From Pseudomonadota bacterium (lineage in GTDB: Bacteria; Pseudomonadota; Gammaproteobacteria; Burkholderiales; Burkholderiaceae_C): a DNA stretch of 64,000 bases. The notes below the pieces were generated by a model. That model did no database searches. It saw only the letters and a list, made by a program, of their open reading frames with translations, and was not told the origin of the DNA. Of the stretch, positions 9,016 through 18,109 are shown in pieces (within the stretch, counting starts at the first letter, position 1; every line of letters starts with the position of its first letter). Made by a program: the position numbers and the translations under genes. The stretch lies in the NCBI GenBank assembly GCA_021848345.1, contig JAJZUV010000001.1, positions 1 to 64,000 of the forward strand, in the 5' to 3' direction.

Positions 9016-9810
9016 TCAGGCACGCGCGGCCAGCAGCGAGAACATGGTCGGCGCGCGCGGCGGCAGCCGATCGAGTTCGGCGCGCCACTGCGCCGCGCTG
9101 CGCGTACGCACGAAACCCTGCGGCGCGGTGAGGTCGCAGGCCACGCTGACCCGCGTGTCGGGGCGCAGCACGTGGGCCAGCGCATGCAGCAGCGCGGCGT
9201 TCCGGTAGGGCGTCTCGATGAACATCTGGGTCTGCCGGCGCTGCGCACTGTCGCGCTCGAGGGCCTGCAGGGCCTTGCGCCGCGCCTCCTCGGCCGTCGG
9301 CAGATAGCCGTGGAAGGCGAAGCACTGGCCGTCCAGCCCGCCGGCCATCAAGGCCAGCAGCAGGCTGCTGGGGCCGACCAGGGGCAGGACCGGTACGCCC
9401 AGTTCGTGCGCCTGCGCGACCACCGCGGCGCCGGGATCGGCCACGCAGGGGGCGCCGGCCTCCGACACGAGGCCCAGGTCGAATCCCTGCAGCGCGGGGG
9501 CCAGCAGGGAGCGGGCCGCACCGGCGTCGAGTTGCCGGTGCTTGGGCAGCACGCTCAGTTGCTGCTGCTGCACCGGCACCGCCAGCGGGCATACCGCGTT
9601 GAGCGCGCCCAGGAAGGCGCGCGCGGTCTTCGCGTTCTCGACGATCCAGTGCCGCAGCCCGGCCGCGGCCTGCAAGGTGCCCAGCGGAAGCACCTGCGCC
9701 AGCGGCGTGGCCTCGACGTCGGCCAGCGGCGTGGGCACCAGCAGGAGCCGCCCCCGCTCGCCCGGGCCCGGTGCCGGAGCATCGGAAGGGGCCATCGCCG
9801 ACGAGTTCAT
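9016..9810 (-). CDS. RsmI-related SAM-dependent methyltransferase (tetrapyrrole-methylase family)
   Basis: A 264-aa member of the tetrapyrrole (corrin/porphyrin) methylase superfamily, the fold used by RsmI to 2'-O-methylate 16S rRNA C1402. It has LLLVPTPLADVE in place of the usual glycine-rich first loop, SEAGAPCVADPGAAVV for SAM binding, and the LVGPSSLLLALMAGG segment characteristic of RsmI. It is divergent from true RsmI (no canonical GTPIGNL start), matching the second RsmI-like paralog found next to maf in Burkholderiales. Its target is therefore unproven. Its ATG overlaps the maf stop by 3 bases, so the two are translationally coupled. Confidence 0.82.
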   Translation of the reverse strand: MNSSAMAPSDAPAPGPGERGRLLLVPTPLADVEATPLAQVLPLGTLQAAAGLRHWIVENAKTARAFLGALNAVCPLAVPVQQQQLSVLPKHRQLDAGAARSLLAPALQGFDLGLVSEAGAPCVADPGAAVVAQAHELGVPVLPLVGPSSLLLALMAGGLDGQCFAFHGYLPTAEEARRKALQALERDSAQRRQTQMFIETPYRNAALLHALAHVLRPDTRVSVACDLTAPQGFVRTRSAAQWRAELDRLPPRAPTMFSLLAARA

Positions 9811-10436
9811 GCGGGCTCGCCCCCCAGCAGTTCGAAGCCGGAACGCTGCAGCATGTCGCAGACCGCGATCAGCGGCAGGCCGACCAGCGCGGTCGGATCC
9901 TCGCTGCGCACGCTTTGCAGCAGCGCGATGCCCAGCCCTTCGGACTTGGCGCTGCCCGCGCAGTCGTAGGGCTGTTCGGCCAGCAAATAGGCGCGCAGCC
10001 GCGCGTCGTCCAGTTCACGCATGCGCACCCAGGTCGGAACCTCGCGCACCTGCACGTCGCCGCCCGGGTCCACCAGGGCCACCGCGGTGTGGAACACGGC
10101 TTCGCGGCCTCGCAGATGGCGCAACTGCCCGAGCGCGGCCTCGAAACCGCCCGGCTTGCCCAGGATCTCGCCGTCGCAGGCGCAGACCTGGTCGGAGCCG
10201 ATGACCCAGGCGGGGCCGGCCGCCGCTGCCACGGCCAGCGCCTTTTCCCGCGCCAGGCGCAGCGCCAGCTCGCGCGGGGCCTCGCCAGGGCCGCGGGTCT
10301 CGTCCACGCGGGGCGCCTGCACCGCGAAAGGTACCCGCAGACGTTGCAGCAATTCGCGCCGATAGGCCGAGGTCGACGCGAGAATCAGGGGAGCGCGCAC
10401 GGGCGACCCGTGCGGCCTCGGGGAGTTCGAATCCAT
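9807..10436 (-). CDS. maf: Maf-family nucleotide pyrophosphatase (YceF type, m7GTP)
   Basis: A 209-aa house-cleaning pyrophosphatase hydrolysing modified NTPs. The N-terminal LILASTSAYRRELL is the Maf P-loop-like substrate motif, VIGSDQV contains the catalytic D82, and KSEGLGIALL closes the site. GSDQV rather than GADT points to the YceF subfamily, which prefers 7-methyl-GTP, over the dTTP/UTP-specific YhdE. Start ATG 10436 shares one base with the stop of the upstream YeeE/YedE gene, so the minus-strand genes 11354-9016 probably form one transcript. A pairing of YceF with rpmF-plsX is common in proteobacteria; here they are near but on opposite strands. Confidence 0.92.
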   Translation of the reverse strand: MDSNSPRPHGSPVRAPLILASTSAYRRELLQRLRVPFAVQAPRVDETRGPGEAPRELALRLAREKALAVAAAAGPAWVIGSDQVCACDGEILGKPGGFEAALGQLRHLRGREAVFHTAVALVDPGGDVQVREVPTWVRMRELDDARLRAYLLAEQPYDCAGSAKSEGLGIALLQSVRSEDPTALVGLPLIAVCDMLQRSGFELLGGEPA

Positions 10437-10861
10437 CAGTCCTTCTCGAAAAAGCGGCCTTCGATCCAGGCCCCCAGCAGGATGCCGCCGACCACCCACA
10501 GCAGCGGCCAGTTGCCCACGCCCAGGCCTGCCAGCGCCGGCCCCGGGCACACGCCGCTGAGGCCCCAGCCGACGCCGAACAAGGCCGAGCCGGCCACGAT
10601 GCGCCGATTGAAGGGCGACGGGTGTTTCGCCCAGCCCAGGCCGAACAGGGGTTGGGCGAACAGGCGCGGCAGCAGGCGATAGGCCAGCATCACCGTGCCC
10701 GCGGCGCCGCCCATGACCAGCAGCAGTCCCATGTCGTGCAACAGCAGGAAGCTCAGGATGGCCTCGGGCCGGACCATCGTGGACCAGGCCAGGCCGAAGC
10801 CGAACAGCCCGCCGGCGAGCAGCGCCGACACCATCACCGGGGCGGTACGTACGTGTTTCAT
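10436..10861 (-). CDS. YeeE/YedE-type membrane protein, second half-channel (DUF6691-like)
   Basis: A 141-aa inner-membrane protein with four hydrophobic segments (about 7-24, 30-60, 72-97, 104-135). The GLSGVCPGPAL motif, with one cysteine, is the signature of the YeeE/YedE sulfur-transport family, in which conserved cysteines line a path for thiosulfate or persulfide. Together with the upstream gene it forms the split, two-subunit version (PmpA/PmpB arrangement). Both halves are needed in such systems to make the equivalent of one TsuA channel (inference). It starts with ATG 10861, 16 bases after the partner's stop. Confidence 0.85.
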   Translation of the reverse strand: MKHVRTAPVMVSALLAGGLFGFGLAWSTMVRPEAILSFLLLHDMGLLLVMGGAAGTVMLAYRLLPRLFAQPLFGLGWAKHPSPFNRRIVAGSALFGVGWGLSGVCPGPALAGLGVGNWPLLWVVGGILLGAWIEGRFFEKD

Positions 10862-10877
10862 GATCCCTCCGCCCCGA

Positions 10878-11354
10878 TCAGAACCCGCCCGCCGCGCGCA
10901 CACCGTGCGCGGTGAGGATGGCGGTGGCCAGGAACACGCATACGGCCACCAGCGACTGCCACTGCAGCGAGCCCAGGCCGCAGATGCCGTGCCCGGATGT
11001 GCAGCCTCCGCCCATGCGCGCGCCGAAACCGGCGAACACGCCGCCCAGCGCCAGTTGCCAGCGGGGCACGGCCGTCACGAAGGGATGCCCGTGCATGCCG
11101 GTGAGCAGATACGCGAGCCCACCCAGGATCATCCCGGCGCCATAGAACATGCGCCAATTCCTGGTTCCCACCAAGCGGGTGCTCTGGAAATGAGGCCATT
11201 TGCTGAACCACGACCAGACCGCGCTGTACGCGGTGCTCACGCCCCCGATGAATCCGGTGAGCCCGAACAACAGACTGACTCCCAGTCCGATGACCACTCC
11301 ACCGCCCAGGAAATGGAACCAGCCGGTGGGAAAGAGATGTGCCAGGGTCTGCAT
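10878..11354 (-). CDS. YeeE/YedE sulfur-transport domain protein, first half-channel
   Basis: A 158-aa inner-membrane protein with hydrophobic spans around 14-38, 70-85, 98-115 and 132-150. It contains the family hallmark MGGGCTSGHGICG with two conserved cysteines that in TsuA-type transporters carry thiosulfate through the membrane. It is the first gene of the minus-strand set yeeE-yedE-maf-rsmI-like. In sulfur oxidisers such pairs are often beside rhodanese or sulfide-responsive regulators; here the nearest rhodanese is 48 kb away. The transported species is inferred as a reduced inorganic sulfur compound. Confidence 0.87.
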   Translation of the reverse strand: MQTLAHLFPTGWFHFLGGGVVIGLGVSLLFGLTGFIGGVSTAYSAVWSWFSKWPHFQSTRLVGTRNWRMFYGAGMILGGLAYLLTGMHGHPFVTAVPRWQLALGGVFAGFGARMGGGCTSGHGICGLGSLQWQSLVAVCVFLATAILTAHGVRAAGGF

Positions 11355-11538
11355 GGCGATGAACGATGCTTCGAAACGACGGGAATGCCGGCGCGCAGGC
11401 CTGGAACAAGCTGCAAGTGTAGGGTGCAGTCCGGCCCGCCGGGACGCGCCCGGTGGGCTCCGGGGCGTGCACGCGCCGGCGGCGAGCCTTCATCGTACTC
11501 GCCAGGGTATGGAAGTGCGCGCTGCGGGCGCCGCGGGA

Positions 11539-11544
11539 TACACT
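11539..11544 (+). promoter_or_regulatory. Candidate -10 box directly before yceD
   Basis: TACACT ends 7 bases before the ATG of yceD (11552). Transcription would start at or next to the A of the start codon. The intervening bases contain no Shine-Dalgarno sequence, consistent with a leaderless mRNA. Confidence 0.4.
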
Positions 11545-11551
11545 CTCTTGC

Positions 11552-12112
11552 ATGAATATGCCGGGGACCCCGTCCGACGCGGAGCTGCCGCGACGCCTGA
11601 ACCTGAAGGAATTCGCGCAGCGAGGCCGCGAATTGCAGGGCGACGTGGCGGTGGGCGCCTTGCCGCGCCTCGCCGCCTCGCTGCATGGCGAGGCCTCCCG
11701 TCTCGCCGGGTTGCGGGTGCACTGGGAACTGCGGGGCGTGCATCGCAACGACGCCTCGGGTCAGGCGCAACTGCTGGTGCGCCTGCACGTGCGGGGCGGA
11801 CTGCCCATGCTGTGCCAGCGCTGCCTGCAGACCTCCTGGCACCTTCTGGACGACGCGGTCACCCTGCGCCTGGTCGACCAGGAGCCCGAACTGGACGCCG
11901 AGGAACTGGAGTCCGACGAGGAGGCGTTCTGCGCGCGCCATCCGGTGGACGTGGCCGAACTGGTCGAGGATCAGCTGATCCTGGCCCTGCCGCTGGTGCC
12001 GATGCACGAGAACTGCCCGCAGGCGTTGCCCACGCGGGCCGGCCCGCAGGCGCTGGAGCCTGCTCCGGCGTCGCCTTTCGCGGTGCTCGCGGGGCTGCGC
12101 AAGCCCAACTGA
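11552..12112 (+). CDS. yceD: YceD family protein (DUF177)
   Basis: A 186-aa protein of the YceD/DUF177 family, nearly always encoded just before rpmF. Members are linked to 23S rRNA accumulation and ribosome assembly; the biochemical role is not settled. The [12 protein letters not shown] motif (C-x2-C, first half of a metal-binding-like site) is present at about 90-98, followed by the acidic stretch [16 protein letters not shown] and the conserved [22 protein letters not shown] block. The second CxxC found in plant homologues appears as a single HENC cysteine. ATG 11552 is chosen by the NLKEFA N-terminal pattern. Confidence 0.9.
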   Translation: MNMPGTPSDAELPRRLNLKEFAQRGRELQGDVAVGALPRLAASLHGEASRLAGLRVHWELRGVHRNDASGQAQLLVRLHVRGGLPMLCQRCLQTSWHLLDDAVTLRLVDQEPELDAEELESDEEAFCARHPVDVAELVEDQLILALPLVPMHENCPQALPTRAGPQALEPAPASPFAVLAGLRKPN

Positions 12113-12161
12113 TCCGATGTCGGCCGCGGCCCCATGTGGGGGCGAGCGCCCGGCGCGGTGT

Positions 12162-12167
12162 ACAATC
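12162..12167 (+). promoter_or_regulatory. Candidate -10 box for rpmF-plsX-fab
   Basis: TACAAT 28 bases before the rpmF ATG, predicting a leader of about 20 nt. The -35 region is GC-rich with no good hexamer. It would provide transcription of the rpmF-plsX-fab genes independent of yceD. Confidence 0.45.
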
Positions 12168-12194
12168 ACGCGATTTTTCCCCAGGGGTTTGGCC

Positions 12195-12377
12195 ATGGCC
12201 GTTCAGCAAAACAAGAAGTCGCCGTCCAAGCGCGGCATGCATCGCTCGCACCAGCATCTGGGCCAGCCGCCGGTGGCTGTCGAGCCGACCACCGGCGAGG
12301 TCCATCTGCGCCACCACATCAGCCCGAGCGGTTTCTACCGCGGGCGCAAGGTCCTGAAGACCAAAACCGAAGAGTGA
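12195..12377 (+). CDS. rpmF: 50S ribosomal protein L32
   Basis: A 60-aa basic ribosomal protein beginning [19 protein letters not shown], the canonical L32 N-terminus. It has no zinc CxxC pairs (C-minus form), ending in [15 protein letters not shown]. It is followed, as usual, by plsX, linking ribosome and membrane-lipid synthesis in one transcript. The ATG at 12195 is the family start. Confidence 0.97.
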   Translation: MAVQQNKKSPSKRGMHRSHQHLGQPPVAVEPTTGEVHLRHHISPSGFYRGRKVLKTKTEE

Positions 12378-12492
12378 AGCGTCGCCTGCGGGCGCGCCCC
12401 TGCGTGGCGCGCGTGGCGCATGAGCGGGCGTGGCCGCCGAGCGTGGCCGGTGGCCGCGTGGGCGCGAGCCCCGGAACGTGGAGTGCGCGGTC

Positions 12493-13554
12493 GTGAACGC
12501 CTGCCTTGCCGTTGACGTGATGGGCGGGGACCATGGTCCCGGCGAGACCCTGCCTGCCTGTCGCGCGCTGCTGGATCGCCACCCGCAGGTGCGGGTGCTG
12601 CTGGTCGGCCAGCCCGAGGCCATGCAGGAGGGGCTGCGCAAGCATGGACTGTTCGGGCACGAACGGGCCAGCGTGGTCGCGGCCTCCGAGGTCGTCGCGA
12701 TGGACGATCCGGTCGAGGTGGCCCTGCGGCGCAAGAAGGACTCGTCGATGCGGCGCGCCATCGAGCTGGTGAAGGACGGCACCGCGCAGGCCTGCGTGTC
12801 CGCCGGCAACACCGGCGCGCTGATGGCCGTGGCGCGCTACGTGCTCAAGACCCTGCCCGGCATCGAACGCCCGGCCATCGCCACCTACCTGCCCAACGCG
12901 GCCGGTGGCTCGACGCTGATGCTCGATCTCGGCGCCAACGTCGATTGCGAGGCCGAGCACCTGCTGCAGTTCGCCGTCATGGGCACGGCCTTCGCCGCCG
13001 CGGGCGGGCATCCGAACCCCGGGGTCGGCCTGCTCAACGTCGGCGAGGAGGTGATCAAGGGCAGCGAGATGATCAAGCGTGCCGGCGAGCTGCTGCGCCA
13101 GGCGCACGCCGAAGGCCGCCTGAACTTCCTCGGCAACGTCGAGGGCGACGACATCTTCAAGGGCGGCGTGGACATCGTGGTCTGCGACGGCTTCGTCGGC
13201 AACGTGGCGCTGAAGGCCACCGAGGGCGTGGCCCGCATGCTCATGGGCATGATGCGCCAGGAATTCACGCGCAATCTGGGCACCCGTCTGCTGGCGCTTG
13301 TCGTGCTGCCGCTGCTGCACCGCTTTCGCCGCCGCGTGGACCCCCAGCGCTACAACGGCGCGGCCCTGCTGGGCCTGCGCGGGCTGGTGTTCAAGAGCCA
13401 CGGTTCGGCCGACGCGACCAGTTTCGCGCATGCGCTGGAGCGGGCCTACGAGGCCGCGCAGGGCGGGGTGGTGCAGGAAATCGAGCGCATCCTGGGCGAA
13501 CTGCACTCCACTGCGCCGGCCGCGGCCGTGGCGGGTCCGGCGGACATGACCTGA
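12493..13554 (+). CDS. plsX: Phosphate acyltransferase PlsX
   Basis: A 353-aa peripheral membrane enzyme converting acyl-ACP and phosphate to acyl-phosphate for PlsY, the first committed step of phospholipid synthesis. It shows the hallmark [12 protein letters not shown] start, the [10 protein letters not shown] block, and the [20 protein letters not shown] and [16 protein letters not shown] motifs. Length matches the family. The start is taken as GTG 12493: it follows a GGAG site by 9 bases and gives the usual short N-terminus ([11 protein letters not shown]); an upstream ATG at 12430 would add 21 non-homologous residues. First enzyme gene of the fab cluster. Confidence 0.95.
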   Translation: MNACLAVDVMGGDHGPGETLPACRALLDRHPQVRVLLVGQPEAMQEGLRKHGLFGHERASVVAASEVVAMDDPVEVALRRKKDSSMRRAIELVKDGTAQACVSAGNTGALMAVARYVLKTLPGIERPAIATYLPNAAGGSTLMLDLGANVDCEAEHLLQFAVMGTAFAAAGGHPNPGVGLLNVGEEVIKGSEMIKRAGELLRQAHAEGRLNFLGNVEGDDIFKGGVDIVVCDGFVGNVALKATEGVARMLMGMMRQEFTRNLGTRLLALVVLPLLHRFRRRVDPQRYNGAALLGLRGLVFKSHGSADATSFAHALERAYEAAQGGVVQEIERILGELHSTAPAAAVAGPADMT

Positions 13555-13633
13555 AAGCCCGGGGGCGCTCCCGCGATCCGTCGCGACGCCCCGCTTCGAT
13601 TCCCTCGTATCCCTCAACCGGACCGCGATTTCC

Positions 13634-14611
13634 ATGTCGATCCATTCCCGCATTCTCGGCACCGGCAGCTATCTGCCGCCGGAGACGGTCAGCAACGACG
13701 ATCTCGCCGCGCGCCTGGCGCGCGACGGCATCGAGACCAGCGACGCGTGGATCGTCGAGCGCACCGGGATTCGCCAGCGCCACTTCGCCGGGCCCGGCGT
13801 GGGCAGCGTCGAACTGGGCGAGCACGCGGCGCGCCGCGCCCTGCAGGACGCGGGACTGCAGGCGCAGGACATCGACCTGATCATCGTGGCCACGTCCACG
13901 CCGGACATGATCTTTCCCTCCAACGCGGCGCTGATCCAGGGCCGCCTGGGTTGTCCGGGGGGGGCCGTGTTCGACGTGCAGGCGGTGTGCGCGGGCTTCA
14001 TCTACGCCCTCAGCGTGGCCGACCAGTTCGTGCGCTCCGGCAGCGTGCGTCATGCGCTGGTCATCGGCACCGAGGTGTTCTCGCAGATCCTGGACTTCAG
14101 CGACCGCACCACCTGCGTGCTGTTCGGAGACGGCGCCGGCGCGGTGGTGCTGGGGCCGGGCGACAGCGGCGGGGTGCTGTCCAGCGCACTGCACGGCGAT
14201 GGCCGCCAGGCCTCGATCCTGTGCACGCCGGGGCGCATCGACGGCGGCAGGATCAGCGGACGCCCCTTCCTGCACATGGACGGCCAGGCGGTGTTCAAGC
14301 AGGCCGTGCACGTGCTCGAGAGCGTGGCCCGCGAAGTGCTGGACAAGGCCGGGCGCGCGCCCGGCGACGTGGACTGGATGGTGCCGCACCAGGCCAACAT
14401 CCGCATCATGCTGCACACCGCGAAGAAACTCGGCATTCCGGCCGAGCGCGTGGTGCAGACGGTGGCCTGGCACGGCAACACCTCGGCGGCGTCGATCCCG
14501 CTGGCGCTCGATACCGCCGTGCGCGCGGGGCAGGTGCGCCGCGGCCAGACCCTGCTGCTCGAGGCCGTGGGCGGCGGACTGACCTGGGGCGCCGCGCTGG
14601 TCGAATTCTGA
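13634..14611 (+). CDS. fabH: 3-oxoacyl-ACP synthase III
   Basis: A 325-aa condensing enzyme joining acetyl-CoA to malonyl-ACP to start fatty-acid synthesis. The catalytic triad is intact: C119 (VQAVCAGF), H252 ([10 protein letters not shown]) and N282 (WHGNTSAAS). Length is normal for FabH. It lies 79 bases after plsX and 86 before fabD, in the standard order. The C-terminal [13 protein letters not shown] is typical. Confidence 0.97.
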   Translation: MSIHSRILGTGSYLPPETVSNDDLAARLARDGIETSDAWIVERTGIRQRHFAGPGVGSVELGEHAARRALQDAGLQAQDIDLIIVATSTPDMIFPSNAALIQGRLGCPGGAVFDVQAVCAGFIYALSVADQFVRSGSVRHALVIGTEVFSQILDFSDRTTCVLFGDGAGAVVLGPGDSGGVLSSALHGDGRQASILCTPGRIDGGRISGRPFLHMDGQAVFKQAVHVLESVAREVLDKAGRAPGDVDWMVPHQANIRIMLHTAKKLGIPAERVVQTVAWHGNTSAASIPLALDTAVRAGQVRRGQTLLLEAVGGGLTWGAALVEF

Positions 14612-14697
14612 CGGCGACCCGCGCGAGCGCATGGCGCGGCGCGCGGGCGTCGCACGCCCCGGCGAAGCCGGGACCTTGATGGGGAGGAGAACTCTGA

Positions 14698-15636
14698 ATG
14701 AAACCGTTTGCCTTCGTGTTTCCCGGGCAGGGGTCGCAGTCGGTGGGCATGCTCGATGCCGTGGGCGAGCACCCGGCGGTGCGCGAGACCCTGCGCGAGG
14801 CCTCGGATGCGCTGGGCCAGGACCTGGGCGCGCTGATGCGCCAGGGCCCGGCCGAGGAGCTGAATCTGACCACCAACACGCAGCCGGCGATGCTGACCGC
14901 GGGTATCGCGTTGTGGCGCGTGTGGCTGGCCGAGGGGGGGGCGATGCCCAGCCTGGTGGCCGGCCACAGCCTGGGTGAGTACACCGCGCTGGTGGCTGCC
15001 GGCGCCCTCGAATTCTCCGATGCACTGCCGCTGGTGCGCTTTCGCGCCCAGGCCATGCAGGAAGCCGTGCCGGTGGGCGCGGGTGGCATGGCCGCGGTGC
15101 TCGGGCTGGACGACCAGGCCGTGCGCGAGACCTGCGCGCAGGCCGCCGCCGCCGTGGGCGAGGCGGTCGAGGCGGTGAATTTCAACGCGCCGGGGCAGGT
15201 GGTGATCGCCGGCACCAAGGCCGCGGTCGAGCGTGCCTGCGCGATGCTCAAGGAGCGCGGCGCCAAGCGCGCGCTGCCGCTGCCGGTGTCCGCGCCCTTC
15301 CACAGCAGCCTGCTGGCGCCGGCCGCGGCGCGTCTGGCCGAGTACCTCGAGAAGGTTCCGGTGAAATCCCCGCGGGTACCCGTCATCCACAATGTGGACG
15401 TGGCCCGGCATGCCGACGCAGCGGGCATCCGCGCCGCGCTGGCCGCGCAGGCGGCCGGCGCCGTGCGCTGGGTCGAGTGCGTGCAGGCACTGCGCGACGC
15501 GGGCTGCTCGGACATCGTCGAATGCGGACCGGGCAAGGTGCTCGCCGGACTCACCCGGCGCATCGATTCCGCGCTGCTCAGCCATGCGCTGGTCGATCTG
15601 GACAGCGCGCAGACCATCAAGGGGAGCTTGCAATGA
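14698..15636 (+). CDS. fabD: Malonyl-CoA:ACP transacylase
   Basis: A 312-aa acyltransferase loading malonate onto ACP. FPGQGSQSVGML at the N-terminus and GHSLGEYTALV (nucleophile S91, preceded by H90) define the active site; the partner histidine lies in SAPFHSSL. The gene follows a GGAGG-type ribosome site (GGGGAGGAG) shortly before ATG 14698. Its TGA overlaps the fabG ATG by 3 bases, giving translational coupling. Confidence 0.97.
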   Translation: MKPFAFVFPGQGSQSVGMLDAVGEHPAVRETLREASDALGQDLGALMRQGPAEELNLTTNTQPAMLTAGIALWRVWLAEGGAMPSLVAGHSLGEYTALVAAGALEFSDALPLVRFRAQAMQEAVPVGAGGMAAVLGLDDQAVRETCAQAAAAVGEAVEAVNFNAPGQVVIAGTKAAVERACAMLKERGAKRALPLPVSAPFHSSLLAPAAARLAEYLEKVPVKSPRVPVIHNVDVARHADAAGIRAALAAQAAGAVRWVECVQALRDAGCSDIVECGPGKVLAGLTRRIDSALLSHALVDLDSAQTIKGSLQ

Positions 15637-16382
15637 ACGCATCCGAAGCGCCGCTGGCCGGCCAGACCGCGCTGGTCACCGGGGCCACGCGCGGCATCGG
15701 CCAGGCCATCGCCGCGCAACTGCAGCACATGGGAGCCTGGGTGGTGGGCACGGCCACCAGCGAGGCGGGGGCGGCGCGCATCCAGGAATCGCTGGGCAGC
15801 GGCGGCCAGGGGGTGGTGCTCGACGTCAACGACGCCGCGGCCGCCGAGGCGCTGGTCGATCGTCTGGTGAAGGAGCGCGGCGGCCTGCAGGTGCTGGTCA
15901 ACAACGCCGGCATCACCCGCGACACGCTGGCGCTGCGCATGCGCGACGAGGATTGGGCGGCGGTGATCGACACCAACCTCAGCTCGGTTTTCCGCTTGTG
16001 CCGCGCGGTGATCCGTCCGATGATGAAGCAGCGCGGCGGACGCATCGTCAACATCACCTCGGTGGTGGGGGCCAGCGGCAACCCGGGCCAGGCCAACTAC
16101 GCCGCAGCGAAGGCCGGCGTGGCCGGCATGACGCGGGCGCTGGCGCAGGAGCTGGGCAGTCGCAACATCACCGTCAATTGCGTGGCTCCCGGCTTCATCG
16201 ATACCGACATGACCCGCGCGCTCGACGAGCAGACCACGCGCGCGCTGCTGGCGCGCATACCCCTGGGTCGCCTGGGACAGCCGCAGGACATCGCGCATGC
16301 GGTAGGCTTCCTGGTGAGTCCGCAGGCTTCCTACGTGACGGGCTGCGAGTTGCACGTCAACGGCGGCATGTACATGTGCTGA
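15633..16382 (+). CDS. fabG: 3-oxoacyl-ACP reductase
   Basis: A 249-aa NADPH-dependent short-chain dehydrogenase for the first reduction of the elongation cycle. It has the cofactor motif TGATRGIG (16-23), NNAG at 90-93, and catalytic S143, Y156 and K160 in the usual spacing. The C-terminus YVTGCELHVNGGMYMC is typical of FabG. Coupled to fabD by a 4-base overlap. Confidence 0.96.
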   Translation: MNASEAPLAGQTALVTGATRGIGQAIAAQLQHMGAWVVGTATSEAGAARIQESLGSGGQGVVLDVNDAAAAEALVDRLVKERGGLQVLVNNAGITRDTLALRMRDEDWAAVIDTNLSSVFRLCRAVIRPMMKQRGGRIVNITSVVGASGNPGQANYAAAKAGVAGMTRALAQELGSRNITVNCVAPGFIDTDMTRALDEQTTRALLARIPLGRLGQPQDIAHAVGFLVSPQASYVTGCELHVNGGMYMC

Positions 16383-16423
16383 GCATGTGCTGATTTCCCG
16401 GTGGCGGCCTGCTCCCGGGTGGA

Positions 16424-16429
16424 TAGAAT
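16424..16429 (+). promoter_or_regulatory. Candidate acpP promoter (-10)
   Basis: TAGAAT lies 28 bases before the acpP ATG in the short gap after fabG. A T-rich stretch and a CTGGAG ribosome site follow. A dedicated promoter would explain the high ACP level compared with the other fab genes. Confidence 0.4.
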
Positions 16430-16456
16430 TCGAAAGCCTTTTTTCTGGAGATTTAC

Positions 16457-16696
16457 ATGAGTGATATCGAACAACGCGTCAAGAAAATCATTGCCGAGCA
16501 GCTCGGCGTGGCCGAGGACCAGGTCACGAACGAGAAGTCCTTCGTCAATGATCTCGGCGCCGACTCGCTGGACACCGTCGAGCTGGTGATGGCGCTGGAA
16601 GACGAGTTCGGCATCGAGATTCCCGACGAGGACGCCGAGAAGATCACCACCGTGCAACTGGCGGTCGACTACGCCAAGCAGCACCACAAGGGCTGA
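16457..16696 (+). CDS. acpP: Acyl carrier protein
   Basis: A 79-aa acidic carrier protein. The [14 protein letters not shown] motif carries S37, the 4'-phosphopantetheine attachment site served by AcpS, encoded at 28.4 kb in this window. Length and sequence are canonical. CTGGAG precedes the ATG at ideal distance. It is followed by a short hairpin, which probably makes an abundant short acpP mRNA. Confidence 0.98.
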   Translation: MSDIEQRVKKIIAEQLGVAEDQVTNEKSFVNDLGADSLDTVELVMALEDEFGIEIPDEDAEKITTVQLAVDYAKQHHKG

Positions 16697-16702
16697 AGCC
16701 CG

Positions 16703-16721
16703 CGCCGGCTTCGCGCCGGCG
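16703..16721 (+). terminator. Hairpin between acpP and fabF
   Basis: A 7-bp GC stem (16703-16709 with 16715-16721, loop TTCGC) begins 6 bases after the acpP stop. No T tract follows, so it may act as a partial terminator or 3'-end stabiliser. Confidence 0.4.
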
Positions 16722-16807
16722 GATGTGACGGGGCGCGCCGGCAGCCCGCGGGGCCCGGCCGCCACGACGTGACGATTCCATGCGTCGCGATCCCCGTCCT
16801 TTTCCCC

Positions 16808-16813
16808 TATAGT
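16808..16813 (+). promoter_or_regulatory. Candidate -10 box for fabF
   Basis: TATAGT, 35 bases before the fabF ATG, within the 152-bp acpP-fabF gap. The -35 match is poor. Confidence 0.3.
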
Positions 16814-16848
16814 TCCGCTGGATTTCCCGTATCACCTGGTTGCTTGCC

Positions 16849-18087
16849 ATGACTCTGCGCCGTCGCATCGCCATCACCGGTCTCGGAATCGTTTCCCCCG
16901 TGGGTAACACGGTGCAGACGGCCTGGGAGAATCTGGTCGCCGGCAAATCCGGGATCGGCCCGATCACCAAGTTCGACGCCTCCACTTTCGCCGCGCGCTT
17001 CGCCGGCGAGGTGCGCGACTTCGACATCGGGCAGTACATCCCGGTGAAGGAGGCGCGCCACATGGACACCTTCATCCACTACGGGCTGGCCGCTTCCATG
17101 CAGGCGGTGCGCGACAGCGGCCTGGATGGGGCCGCCGGCGTGGATCCGGAGCGCATCGGCGTGATGGTCGGCTCGGGCATCGGCGGCCTGCCGATGATCG
17201 AGCAGACCTACCAGGACTTCATCGATCGCGGCGCGCGTCGCATCTCGCCCTTTTTCGTGCCCTCGTCGATCATCAACATGATCTCCGGGCACCTGTCGAT
17301 CCAGTACGGTTTCGCGGGGCCGAACCTGTCCGTGGTCACGGCCTGCACCACCGGCCTGCATGCGATCGGTCTGGCCGCGCGCCTGATCGAGTCGGGCGAT
17401 GCCGACGCCATGGTCGCGGGCGGCGCCGAGGCCACCGTGTGCCCGCTGGGCATCGGCGGGTTCGCGTCGGCGCGCGCGCTGTCCACGCGCAACGACGACC
17501 CCGCAGCGGCCAGCCGGCCCTGGGACAAGGACCGTGACGGTTTCGTGCTGGGCGAGGGCGCCGGGGTCATGGTGCTCGAGGATTGGGATCTGGCGCAGCG
17601 CCGCGGCGCCCGCATCTACGCGGAACTCGTCGGCTTCGGCATGAGTGGCGATGCGTTCCACGTGACCGCTCCCAACGTCGACGGTCCCCGCAAGTGCATG
17701 CAGGCGGCGCTGGCCAACGCCGGCGTGGCGCCCGAGCGCGTGCAGTATCTCAATGCCCACGGCACTTCGACGCCGCTGGGGGACAAGAATGAGAGCGATG
17801 CCATCAAGGCCGCCTTCGGCGCCCATGCGAAGCAGCTGGTGGTCAGTTCGACCAAGTCGATGACCGGGCACCTGCTGGGCGGAGCGGGCGGGGTCGAAAG
17901 CCTGTTCACGGTGCTGGCCTTGCACCACCAGGTGGCGCCGCCCACGATCAACCTGCAGAACCAGGACCCCGAGTGCGACCTGGACTATTGCGCCAACACC
18001 GCGCGCGAAATGCCCATCGAGTACGCGCTGAAGAACAACTTCGGCTTCGGCGGCACCAACGGTTCGCTGGTGTTCCGCCGCGTCTGA
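16849..18087 (+). CDS. fabF: 3-oxoacyl-ACP synthase II
   Basis: A 412-aa elongating condensing enzyme. The nucleophile is C166 (VVTACTTGL); the two catalytic histidines lie in NAHGTSTPLGD and TGHLLGGAGG, and FGFGGTNGSLVF forms the C-terminal loop. ATG 16849 is preferred over an in-frame TTG three codons earlier. The ribosome site is weak. Last enzyme of the fab cluster; stop is 22 bases before the next gene. Confidence 0.97.
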   Translation: MTLRRRIAITGLGIVSPVGNTVQTAWENLVAGKSGIGPITKFDASTFAARFAGEVRDFDIGQYIPVKEARHMDTFIHYGLAASMQAVRDSGLDGAAGVDPERIGVMVGSGIGGLPMIEQTYQDFIDRGARRISPFFVPSSIINMISGHLSIQYGFAGPNLSVVTACTTGLHAIGLAARLIESGDADAMVAGGAEATVCPLGIGGFASARALSTRNDDPAAASRPWDKDRDGFVLGEGAGVMVLEDWDLAQRRGARIYAELVGFGMSGDAFHVTAPNVDGPRKCMQAALANAGVAPERVQYLNAHGTSTPLGDKNESDAIKAAFGAHAKQLVVSSTKSMTGHLLGGAGGVESLFTVLALHHQVAPPTINLQNQDPECDLDYCANTAREMPIEYALKNNFGFGGTNGSLVFRRV

Positions 18088-18109
18088 GGTCGCGCGGGGC
18101 CAGCCAGCC